From NCBI GenBank assembly GCA_041399065.1, contig JAWKTN010000004.1:558001-622000 (forward strand): a stretch of DNA of 64,000 nucleotides, written 5' to 3'. How positions within the stretch are numbered: the first letter of the stretch is position 1; each line of letters opens with the position of its first letter. This DNA is from JAGQPD01 sp020426865. Its GTDB lineage: Bacteria; Planctomycetota; Planctomycetia; Pirellulales; Pirellulaceae. The notes beneath the pieces are model-generated. The model had not been told where the DNA came from, searched no databases, and was given only the letters and a program-made list of their open reading frames with translations. Below, piece after piece: positions 27,089 through 32,596 of this stretch. The position numbers were made by a program, and so were the translations under genes.

Positions 27089-27160
27089 GCCCAGATACGC
27101 CAACGGCGAGCGGCCTGACTTAGGATCAGGTGTTTGCAGGTTCGACTCCTGCTCTGGGTA
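27089..27160 (+). tRNA. tRNA-Leu (UAG), short variable region
   Basis: Acceptor GCCCAGA/TCTGGGT, anticodon stem CCTGA/TCAGG with loop CTTAGGA, T stem GCAGG/CCTGC. The variable region is only about 5 nt (TGTTT), so this is a class I fold. Normal bacterial tRNA-Leu is class II. Confidence 0.85.
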
Positions 27161-27166
27161 CTGAAT

Positions 27167-27240
27167 GGCTCGGTAGGCAATTGGCAGACCATCTTGGCTT
27201 AGACCCTGGGATGCTGTGGGTTCGAGTCCCACCTGAGCCA
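27167..27240 (+). tRNA. tRNA-Leu (UAG), second copy, short variable region
   Basis: Acceptor GGCTCGG/CTGAGCC, loop CTTAGAC, T arm GTGGG-TTCGAGT-CCCAC. Anticodon stem is irregular (T-T mismatch or bulge). Class I architecture. Confidence 0.78.
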
Positions 27241-27256
27241 CTGCAAACAAGACACT

Positions 27257-27331
27257 GTCCTCGTGGAGCAGCTTGGAGTGCTCGCCACCCCGTCACGGTG
27301 GAGGCCATGGGTTCAAATCCCATCGGGGACG
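27257..27331 (+). tRNA. tRNA-Asp (GUC)
   Basis: Acceptor GTCCTCG/CGGGGAC, anticodon stem CCACC/GGTGG with loop CCGTCAC, T loop TTCAAAT, G73 as usual for Asp. Confidence 0.9.
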
Positions 27332-27338
27332 CTTGCAT

Positions 27339-27411
27339 AGCACGGTAGCAAACTGGCAAAGCGACGAAGCTCAAACCTTCGTGTTTGTGGGTTCGAATCC
27401 CACCCGTGCTA
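27339..27411 (+). tRNA. tRNA-Leu (CAA), short variable region
   Basis: Acceptor AGCACGG/CCGTGCT, anticodon stem CGAAG/CTTCG with loop CTCAAAC, variable TGTTT, T arm GTGGG-TTCGAAT-CCCAC, A73. Class I architecture. Confidence 0.88.
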
Positions 27412-27419
27412 CTTACTAA

Positions 27420-27493
27420 GGCCCAGTGGACTAGTGGTTGTGGTCGCCACGCTCTCACCGTGGAGATCGCGGGTTCGAATCCCGCCTGGGTCA
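27420..27493 (+). tRNA. tRNA-Glu (CUC)
   Basis: Acceptor GGCCCAG/CTGGGTC, anticodon stem CCACG/CGTGG with loop CTCTCAC, T stem GCGGG/CCCGC, A73. Confidence 0.9.
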
Positions 27494-27499
27494 CTTCGA

Positions 27500-27580
27500 G
27501 GGTCGGCGTGCATTGGTGAGCCAAGCTGGCTGTAACCCAGCGGTCTTCGGACTGTGGCGGTTCGACTCCGTCCCGGCCCA
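27500..27580 (+). tRNA. tRNA-Tyr (GUA)
   Basis: Class II. Acceptor GGGTCGG/CCGGCCC, anticodon stem GCTGG/CCAGC with loop CTGTAAC, variable arm GGTCTTCGGACT, T loop TTCGACT, A73. Confidence 0.9.
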
Positions 27581-27593
27581 CTCGAAACAACAC

Positions 27594-27677
27594 AGCCAAG
27601 TGGTGGAATAGGTAGACACGCGACACTCAGAATGTCGTGCCACTTGTGGTGTGGGAGTTCGAATCTCCCCTTGGCTA
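27594..27677 (+). tRNA. tRNA-Leu (CAG), normal class II
   Basis: Acceptor AGCCAAG/CTTGGCT, anticodon loop CTCAGAA, long variable arm (GCCACTTGTGGT), T stem GGGAG/CTCCC, A73. The only Leu tRNA here with the usual long arm. Confidence 0.9.
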
Positions 27678-27682
27678 CTGAT

Positions 27683-27749
27683 GCGGGTGAGCCAGGCTCA
27701 GCGAGGTCTCATAAGCCTCGCCCGTCGGGTGCGACTCCCGGACCCGCTA
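27683..27749 (+). tRNA. tRNA with anticodon CAU (Met or Ile2), minimal D loop
   Basis: Only 67 nt. Acceptor GCGGGT/ACCCGC, anticodon stem GAGGT/GCCTC with loop CTCATAA. The D arm is GAGC-CAG-GCTC with a 3-nt loop. The T loop is TGCGACT instead of TTC-type. Confidence 0.75.
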
Positions 27750-27758
27750 CTTACCGAT

Positions 27759-27834
27759 GACTGGGTACGCAAACTGGCAAAGCGATCAGGTCGAGAGCCT
27801 GATGATTTTGTGGGTTCGACTCCCACCCTAGTCA
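27759..27834 (+). tRNA. tRNA-Leu (GAG), short variable region, C33
   Basis: Acceptor GACTGGG/CCTAGTC, anticodon stem TCAGG/CCTGA with loop TCGAGAG, so position 33 is C rather than U. Variable TGATTTT; T arm GTGGG-TTCGACT-CCCAC as in the neighbouring Leu tRNAs. Body very like tRNA-Leu (CAA) at 27339. Confidence 0.75.
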
Positions 27835-27840
27835 CTCAAT

Positions 27841-27913
27841 GATCCCGTGGTCCAACGGCTACGACGCCTGGATGACACCCAGGAGAGAGACGGTTCGACT
27901 CCATCCGGGATCA
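27841..27913 (+). tRNA. tRNA-Val (GAC)
   Basis: Acceptor GATCCCG/CGGGATC, anticodon stem CCTGG/CCAGG with loop ATGACAC, T loop TTCGACT, A73. Confidence 0.88.
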
Positions 27914-27919
27914 CTTGAT

Positions 27920-27990
27920 GGTCTGTAAGTGTTTCAGCCGCACGCGTCCGTGGTAAGGACGAGGACCGGGTTCAATCCCCGGACGGACCT
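27920..27990 (+). tRNA. tRNA-Thr (GGU)
   Basis: Acceptor GGTCTGT/ACGGACC, anticodon stem CGTCC/GGACG with loop GTGGTAA, T arm CCGGG-TTCAATC-CCCGG, discriminator T. Confidence 0.88.
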
Positions 27991-28006
27991 CTCATGGAAA
28001 ACTAAT

Positions 28007-28077
28007 GGGGCGTTGGTCCAACGGGAAGACGCTTGGTTTGCACCCAGGTAATCGGGGTTCGATTCCCCGACGCTCCA
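28007..28077 (+). tRNA. tRNA-Ala (UGC)
   Basis: Acceptor GGGGCGT/ACGCTCC with G3-U70, the alanine identity pair; anticodon stem CTTGG/CCAGG with loop TTTGCAC; T arm CGGGG-TTCGATT-CCCCG; A73. Confidence 0.92.
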
Positions 28078-28082
28078 ATTAT

Positions 28083-28153
28083 GGGCTCATGGTCAAATGG
28101 GAAGACACCAGCTCGGCAGGCTGGAAATCTGGGTTCGATTCCCAGTGGGTCCA
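28083..28153 (+). tRNA. tRNA-Ala (GGC), C33
   Basis: Acceptor GGGCTCA/TGGGTCC with G3-U70, anticodon stem CCAGC/GCTGG with loop TCGGCAG (C at position 33), T stem CTGGG/CCCAG, A73. Confidence 0.86.
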
Positions 28154-28164
28154 CTGAAACATAC

Positions 28165-28249
28165 GGAAGGTAGCCGGATACGGCTCGCCGGGCTGCACTG
28201 CTAACGCAGTTCTCGTCAAGAGATGAGGGTTCGACTCCCTTTCCTTCCG
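28165..28249 (+). tRNA. tRNA-Ser (GCU)
   Basis: Class II. Acceptor GGAAGGT/TCCTTCC (T-T at the last pair), loop CTGCTAA, variable arm TCTCGTCAAGAGA, T loop TTCGACT, G73. Confidence 0.87.
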
Positions 28250-28251
28250 CT

Positions 28252-28327
28252 GTGGCCGGGTCCGGTGCTGGTATCCGGAGGCGGACTGTGAATCCGTTCG
28301 ACGGCGGTTCGATTCCGCTCGGTCACC
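28252..28327 (+). tRNA. tRNA-His (GUG), no encoded G-1
   Basis: Acceptor GTGGCCG/CGGTCAC with C73, anticodon stem GCGGA/TCCGT with loop CTGTGAA, T stem GGCGG/CCGCT. The base at -1 is T, not the G normally encoded opposite C73. Confidence 0.85.
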
Positions 28328-28331
28328 CTTT

Positions 28332-28403
28332 ACGCGAGTGTGCTCCTGGGAGAGCAGTCAGCCTCCAAAACTGACGAACAGGGTTCGAATCCTTGCGCTC
28401 GTG
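28332..28403 (+). tRNA. tRNA-Trp (CCA)
   Basis: Anticodon loop CTCCAAA between TCAGC and ACTGA; T loop TTCGAAT; G73. Acceptor ACGCGAG/CGCTCGT has two mismatches. D arm GCTC-CTGGGA-GAGC has a short loop, as in the minus-strand tRNA-Trp at 32491. Confidence 0.83.
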
Positions 28404-28407
28404 CTTT

Positions 28408-28481
28408 GCCGACGTGGCTCGACCTAGAAAGGCGCCGGTCTTGTAAACCGGATCATGCTGGTGCGCATCCAGTCGTCGGCC
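28408..28481 (+). tRNA. tRNA-Thr (UGU), unusual T loop
   Basis: Acceptor GCCGACG/CGTCGGC, anticodon stem CCGGT/ACCGG with loop CTTGTAA. T arm GCTGG-TGCGCAT-CCAGT lacks the usual U55. Closely related to the minus-strand tRNA-Thr at 32409. Confidence 0.83.
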
Positions 28482-28485
28482 CCAC

Positions 28486-28574
28486 ATCTCGATGGCCAGT
28501 ATTTATTGGAGACGGGGCGGACCGCACGGGGCTCTCCTAAGGCCCAAGTCCTGGTTCGATTCCAGGTCGAGATG
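28486..28574 (+). tRNA. tRNA-Arg (CCU) with an enlarged D region
   Basis: Acceptor ATCTCGA/TCGAGAT, anticodon stem GGGCT/GGCCC with loop CTCCTAA, T stem CCTGG/CCAGG, G73. 35 nt lie between acceptor and anticodon stems (normally about 19) and can form two small hairpins (CCA...TGG and GCG-GAC-CGC). Confidence 0.78.
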
Positions 28575-28582
28575 CGGACTAC

Positions 28583-28654
28583 GCCGTGTGGGTGTGCAGG
28601 ATAGCATCGCAGTCTTCGAAACTGCGGGACGGGCTTCGATTCCCTGACACGGTA
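28583..28654 (+). tRNA. tRNA-Arg (UCG)
   Basis: Acceptor GCCGTGT/ACACGGT, anticodon stem GCAGT/ACTGC with loop CTTCGAA, T loop TTCGATT, A73. Confidence 0.88.
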
Positions 28655-28659
28655 CTTGC

Positions 28660-28731
28660 AGCCTGTGAGTGTGTTGGATTGCACGCGACCCTGCGAAGGT
28701 CGTAGGCCAGGTTCGATTCCTGGACGGGCTA
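28660..28731 (+). tRNA. tRNA-Arg (GCG)
   Basis: Acceptor AGCCTGT/ACGGGCT, anticodon stem CGACC/GGTCG with loop CTGCGAA, T stem CCAGG/CCTGG, A73. Confidence 0.9.
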
Positions 28732-28738
28732 CTTGCTT

Positions 28739-28809
28739 GACGCTGGAGCCAGATGGCCAGGCAGCCGGCTGCAACCCGGCTAAAGCGGGTTCGACTCCCA
28801 CCGGCGTCT
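28739..28809 (+). tRNA. tRNA-Cys (GCA)
   Basis: Last tRNA of the array. Acceptor GACGCTG/CGGCGTC, anticodon stem GCCGG/CCGGC with loop CTGCAAC, T loop TTCGACT, and U73, the cysteine identity base. Confidence 0.92.
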
Positions 28810-29048
28810 CTTTGTAAGCGAGGTTTTGAGAGCGCTGGGCCAGCGGCGCCAGTCTTTTGAAGCTGTCATTGCATTCGGCGATAGCAGGGTTTTCCGCTCG
28901 TGAATGGTTGCAATACTTCTTTGAATGATCGTTCTTACTTACTCACGTTCCGCACCCGAAAACCAAGGTTGGCGCTGACAAGACACGGTGAATCTGGGAA
29001 AGGAGGGTAGGTTTGTTGTTGCCTGATCTTCTTAGAGGGAGCGTGGAA

Positions 29049-29943
29049 TGGATGCCACTACTCGTTTCAAGACACAAAGAGTCGGCGCGTTGCCGTTTAT
29101 CGTTGCTTACTTGGAGAAAATTCGGCTGTCACAATTCGTCGAAGAGCACGTTCCTTGGGAGGGCGACGTTCCTCTGGGGACATTGGTCGAGATTATGATC
29201 TGCAATCGACTACTCAATCCGAAGCGCAGTATAAGATCGGCGAATGGGCAGAAAGAGCGGGCGTGTGCGACTATTACGGCATTGCAGCGGAGCAACTCAA
29301 CGACGATCGGTTAGGACGTGCTTTGGAACGTATTGCCCGACATGCCTTCACCGTCCAGTCGCAATTAGTCCTGCATCTGGTCAAGGCGTTCAAACTGAAC
29401 GTGACCAACATTCACTACGACATCTCTAACGTCGAACTGTATGGAGCTTACGAACGACAACTGCAAGAGAACGCGGAAACACAAGCGAAGCTGGCAGAGC
29501 AGGAAACGGAGGAAACGTCGAAGGTGCTTGAGGAATACAAAGAGCAGATTCACGTCGAGCGACGGATTGGGGCTATGAGGGGTCCGCTGGCGATCGCTCC
29601 GATGTTTCTCGAGAAGCCGCTTCGCATCGCGGGCCTGATGTTCATTCTGCTGTGGTCGTTAATGACCCTCTCGTTGATGGAACGTGACGTCCGCCAGAGT
29701 CTTGACGGCGAACCGATGTACGGTCTTTATCCAGAAGGTCGTCCCAGCCCAGCGCCGACTGGTCGTTCGATTCTGGAACGCTTTGAAGACTTGGCGATCA
29801 TCATCGTCAAGCATCACGGTCAAGAACATCGCCGACTCGCCGAGTTAGACAAAGTCCAGCGTCGCCTGAGCGAAATGATGAGCGTTCCGCCCACAAGCCT
29901 CCGCGCATTCAAAGCCACGTGCTGCCAGCGAACGCCAGACGGC
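29049..29943 (+). pseudogene. Broken IS1634-family transposase
   Basis: The N-terminus reads MDATTRFKTQRVGALP and CNRLLNPK, then needs a +1 shift near 29222 to continue QYKIGEWAERAGV. The second copy at 35.7 kb has an extra G there (AAGGCG against AAGCG), confirming a one-base deletion. After ELYGAYERQ the catalytic middle is missing. The end (APMFLEKPLRIAGLMFILLWS, MERDVRQSL) is the family's C-terminal helix region. Typical members are over 450 residues, so this copy cannot be active. Confidence 0.8.
29207..29456 (+). repeat. Direct repeat, copy 1 (transposase fragment)
   Basis: About 250 bp, nearly identical to about 35696-35945, with one indel and a few substitutions. The two copies flank the Ro60, Y RNA, recombinase and toxin genes in direct orientation. 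Confidence 0.9.
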
Positions 29944-29997
29944 TAACGTCAAACTTGCATTTCAGGGTGCGGAATGTGAGTAGTTAAATCTAACGAA

Positions 29998-30195
29998 TTG
30001 CCAGAACACTTCTGTATTGCAGTGAATGGCCACCAAGGCTGGAGCAAAGATCCGGACTCCAAAGCAAAGTACGCCCTCGTGGTGAGCTTCGAGATGTTGG
30101 GAAGAGAAATCCCGATTTATGGCGACATGCAGGTCGCAATTGAAGATCTACAAGCCGAACTTCAAGTCGAAGACTTGGATGAGCTCGATGTCTAA
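29998..30195 (+). CDS. Short protein, probably the C-terminal remnant of a longer gene
   Basis: A 65-residue frame opening at TTG right behind the IS remnant. FCIAVNGHQGW, AKYALVVSFEML and the acidic tail EDLQAELQVEDLDELDV look like the end of a larger protein; they faintly recall the C-terminus of some bacterial subtilase-type proteins, a weak impression only. The missing N-terminal part was probably lost to the IS insertion or deletion. Confidence 0.4.
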   Translation: MPEHFCIAVNGHQGWSKDPDSKAKYALVVSFEMLGREIPIYGDMQVAIEDLQAELQVEDLDELDV

Positions 30196-30219
30196 GTTTG
30201 ATCGATGATGCGGAATGAC

Positions 30220-30255
30220 AACACCCGCGAGCCGGAAATGCGACCCGCGGGTGTT
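30220..30255. terminator. Hairpin downstream of rsr
   Basis: Perfect 10-bp stem AACACCCGCG (30220-30229) / CGCGGGTGTT (30246-30255). It sits 43 bp past the rsr stop on the minus strand, so it may end or protect that transcript, although no T-run follows. Confidence 0.5.
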
Positions 30256-30297
30256 CAGTTTCAGTATACAGCAGTTGGACCGGAGTCCAACTCGCGT

Positions 30298-31950
30298 TTA
30301 CAGTTCGATCGCTTCAACTTCGTCGACGAATCGCTGGTTGTTGTCGGCGAGGAACGCACTGATCACGTTGAACACGGCGTCACTGAAGCTACCGATGTTC
30401 ATGATGTCAGCTCGCTCGCATGCCTGAACCGTCTGGTAGGGTTGCAGATCGATGTTGATCAGCTTCGGTGAAGCGGCTCCACAGCTCAGTTTTCGCTGGT
30501 TCGATGAAAAAGCTTCCCAAGCCGTCATCACACCGGTCGAACCGTGCCGTCCTGTTCCGACCCAGCTCTCGTTATCGCTAACGAGAACAACGCCGGCGAA
30601 CTTGCGCTTCGCATGCTTCTGGTTGGCAGCTACCAGCGGAAGCGAACAATCTGTTCCACCTCCACCGTACTTTGCCAGCCGTTCAGCAATGCTCAGGATC
30701 GAATCGTTCGAATCGATCTTGGCATCGTAAGCCGACGTATCGAACGGAATCACAACGCTCTCTGGGTTGCGTCGCAGGATCGCTGCGGCGAACAGTGCGG
30801 CCACGTCGATGCATCGCATCTTCGAGGTTGCACCTCGACCACGGTTACCCATGACCGCACAGCTCATCGATCCAGACGTATCCAGACCAATTAACACCGG
30901 TCCCGGCAACTCCGGTACGTTCCCACAAGCGATCTCGGCTGCCTTATGCAGTGCCGTCTTGATCTTCTGCGGAATGTTGTCATCCGCATTCAAGTACGCA
31001 GCAAAGTACTGGTACGGGAACTGCTTCGACGCCCTAATCTCCTTCTCGTCAGCGATCCGGTCAGCAACGTAATCCACCATCGCACTTGTTGCGAGCACAT
31101 CGTGTCGCAGCAACGTGTTCAAGTTCATACGCAATGCCTGCGGACCCATCTTCTGAGCCAGTGCTGCCCAAACCTTCGGTCCCTTGGCAGCATCAGACAA
31201 CAAGTCCCATCGGACATTGTCGAGTCCACCAGCGATCAACGCTTGTGCTTCTTCGCTTTCCGAGTTGCGGAATGCGATCAGCGACTGAACTTCAACCGGC
31301 AAGTCGGCTTCCGTTGCCGGTGCCCACTTGTCGATACTCTTGTCCGTTAACCAACCGAACATCGCTCGGCGAGCATTATCCTTTGGCGTCGGTCGAGCCA
31401 TACGCAGGATGTCCCGCAAGCTCGGGTCGTTACCGATCGACGCGCTCAGCAGCTTTCCTACCGAAGCCGTGTTCAGCCAACGTTGGAAGGCTCGCTGCAC
31501 GGAGCTCGACAAACCAATGCGGCCGTGGCCCGCCTTGTTCTTGGCTGTGTCGCTTTTGAATCTGCCAGATCGGATCATCTGGAACACAGTTCGCAGAACG
31601 CGACCGTTGTCGACCACGCAATCAAACACTCGGTGCATCAGCTCGGTATCACGAACCGACAGCGCAACAAGCAATGCAGCCGGCATGTCCTTCATGAACG
31701 CCTTCTCACGAGCGTACAGCGCCAGCTTTGACAAGTACTGGTTGTCGTCGACTTCGTCGATCAACTTCAGGACTTCGTCGAGCTGCGTCTCAGCCGTGCT
31801 GTAGAACGCGTTACCGAACGTGCCCGTAGCAGCAACTTGAGCCAGAGCGTGCTTCGGCTCGAGCTTGTACGCGCGGCCACCCGCTTCGTTGACTGCATTT
31901 GCTCGCGGCAATCGGCTTGTAAGACTTGCGAAAAGAGACTTGTTGGCCAT
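30298..31950 (-). CDS. rsr: Ro60 homologue (TROVE domain plus vWA domain)
   Basis: The 550-residue protein has the Ro60/Rsr layout. An all-helical TROVE ring domain covers residues about 20-345 (YLSKLALYAREKAFMKDMP, MLRHDV-like LNTLLRHDVLATSAM, FPYQYFAAY). A von Willebrand A domain runs from about 350 with an intact MIDAS, DTSGSMS (357-363). Ro proteins bind Y RNAs and misfolded RNAs; bacterial ones can tether PNPase for RNA decay and rRNA or tRNA maturation (known for Deinococcus and Salmonella). GAGGAGG lies 10 nt before the ATG. A Y RNA-like gene lies about 220 bp upstream on the same strand. Confidence 0.95.
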   Translation of the reverse strand: MANKSLFASLTSRLPRANAVNEAGGRAYKLEPKHALAQVAATGTFGNAFYSTAETQLDEVLKLIDEVDDNQYLSKLALYAREKAFMKDMPAALLVALSVRDTELMHRVFDCVVDNGRVLRTVFQMIRSGRFKSDTAKNKAGHGRIGLSSSVQRAFQRWLNTASVGKLLSASIGNDPSLRDILRMARPTPKDNARRAMFGWLTDKSIDKWAPATEADLPVEVQSLIAFRNSESEEAQALIAGGLDNVRWDLLSDAAKGPKVWAALAQKMGPQALRMNLNTLLRHDVLATSAMVDYVADRIADEKEIRASKQFPYQYFAAYLNADDNIPQKIKTALHKAAEIACGNVPELPGPVLIGLDTSGSMSCAVMGNRGRGATSKMRCIDVAALFAAAILRRNPESVVIPFDTSAYDAKIDSNDSILSIAERLAKYGGGGTDCSLPLVAANQKHAKRKFAGVVLVSDNESWVGTGRHGSTGVMTAWEAFSSNQRKLSCGAASPKLINIDLQPYQTVQACERADIMNIGSFSDAVFNVISAFLADNNQRFVDEVEAIEL

Positions 31951-32171
31951 CCGTGTGACCTCCTCAATTGAAAACTGTTCGACGAAGGGTAGTTGAGAAA
32001 GGCTAGCGTCATTGACGCTGTACCATCTTTAGCAGAGATGTATTCCCAACCGGCAGTCGAACGAGATTCGCAAAGCAGATTAAGCACTACGCTTGATCCG
32101 CTTCCCCTTGTTCATTCATTTGTTACTTGATTGCGTTTAAAGACCCGATTAGATTTGAGAAGTTCACTGAA
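31951..32171 (-). other. Leader region between the Y RNA and rsr
   Basis: No gene. The minus-strand leader has two small hairpins: AGCGTC-AAT-GACGCT (32005-32019) and CATCT/AGATG (about 32024-32041). They may shape the 5' end of rsr mRNA or mark processing sites. No clear terminator separates the Y RNA from rsr. Confidence 0.45.
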
Positions 32172-32287
32172 ATTGACTGACGAAGTGAAAATCAGACATT
32201 GCTCTACCCACTGAGCTACAGCATTCTTGCAGACGCTGATGAGATTCGAACTCACGACACATGTAATCCGATTTGGCAGTCAGTCAA
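32172..32287 (-). ncRNA. Bacterial Y RNA with permuted tRNA-like module (YrlA type)
   Basis: The two ends pair perfectly: TTGACTGAC (32287-32279) with GTCAGTCAA (32181-32173). Further in, ATCGG/CTGAT and ACAT/ATGT continue the stem around an internal loop and an ATT bulge. The inner end is a tRNA in permuted order. First is a T arm GTGAG-TTCGAAT-CTCAT (32255-32239). Then comes an acceptor stem CAGCGT/ATGCTG closed by an 8-nt loop (32238-32219). Last is a D arm TAGCTCAGTGGGTAGAGC (32218-32201). This is the published architecture of YrlA-type Y RNAs, which bind Ro60 through the stem. It lies on the same strand as rsr and just upstream. Confidence 0.88.
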
Positions 32288-32324
32288 AAAGACTCGCCGC
32301 AATGGTTACCCATCACGGCGAGTC
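32286..32324 (-). terminator. Strong hairpin with T-run, end of the minus-strand tRNA pair
   Basis: GACTCGCCG/CGGCGAGTC (32324-32316 and 32299-32291) form a 9-bp stem whose loop pairs again (ATGG-GTAA-CCAT, a GNRA tetraloop), followed by TTTTT on the minus strand. It ends a Trp-Thr tRNA transcript and abuts the Y RNA 5' end; alternatively it is a processing hairpin between them. Confidence 0.8.
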
Positions 32325-32408
32325 GACACAATGCAACTGAGCGAATTGGTTTGTTCAGATACTTTCGTTGTTGGTTGATGTAATCCAAACAGGCAGTTCA
32401 GTTGCCAG

Positions 32409-32483
32409 AGCCGATGACTGGATTCGCACCAGCATAGGTCCGCTTACAAGGCGGACGCCTTTCTCAGTCGAGCCACATCGGCA
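32409..32483 (-). tRNA. tRNA-Thr (UGU), minus strand
   Basis: Acceptor GCCGATG/CATCGGC, anticodon stem TCCGC/GCGGA with loop CTTGTAA, T arm GCTGG-TGCGAAT-CCAGT (again G at position 55), discriminator T. A diverged relative of the array copy at 28408. Confidence 0.88.
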
Positions 32484-32490
32484 GGTCAGC

Positions 32491-32559
32491 AGGAACGCAG
32501 TGATTCGAACACCGACCATCGGCTTTGGAGACCGAGTCCGCTCCCAGGCGAACATTCCT
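32491..32559 (-). tRNA. tRNA-Trp (CCA), minus strand
   Basis: Acceptor AGGAATG/CGTTCCT, anticodon stem TCGGT/GCCGA with loop CTCCAAA, T loop TTCGAAT, G73. Short D loop (CGC-CTGGGA-GCG). 7 nt from the next tRNA, so co-transcribed with tRNA-Thr. Confidence 0.86.
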
Positions 32560-32571
32560 GAAAAGAGTTGT

Positions 32572-32595
32572 GAGGGGTGAGTGTAGAGGGGTGAG
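32572..32595 (+). repeat. Short G-rich repeats, left of the four-helix gene
   Basis: GAGGGGTGAG occurs twice, at 32572-32581 and 32586-32595, immediately past the stop of the four-helix-bundle gene. Confidence 0.75.
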
Positions 32596-32596
32596 C

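Larger units (their letters stand above)
28936..29985 (+). mobile_element. Internally deleted IS1634-type element
   Basis: Imperfect inverted ends ACTCAC-G-TTCCGCACCC-GAAA (about 28941-28960) and, on the other strand, ACTCAC-A-TTCCGCACCC-T-GAAA (about 29963-29983) bound a 1.05-kb remnant. The transposase inside is frameshifted and lacks its middle. Confidence 0.75.

Noticed and set aside
26515..27626. Open frames of 90-170 codons on both strands through the tRNA array
   Set aside because: They run across tRNA genes with clear cloverleaf folds; the translations are the familiar tRNA-derived junk (for example repeated GSNPA and SRTP strings).
28811..28900. Possible tRNA-Gln (UUG) after the array, from a TTTTGAA loop with CAG/CTG flanks
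   Set aside because: The stem needs a bulge, no T arm of the usual kind follows and the acceptor strands do not pair convincingly.
29155..29946. Single intact protein from the frame through the IS remnant
   Set aside because: The N-terminus of the transposase is in another frame and the middle is deleted; comparison with the second copy shows a one-base loss.
32286..32324. Hairpin interpreted as the Y RNA's own structure
   Set aside because: The T-run after the stem and its place before the 9-bp end pairing make a terminator of the upstream tRNAs more likely, although a processing role is not excluded.
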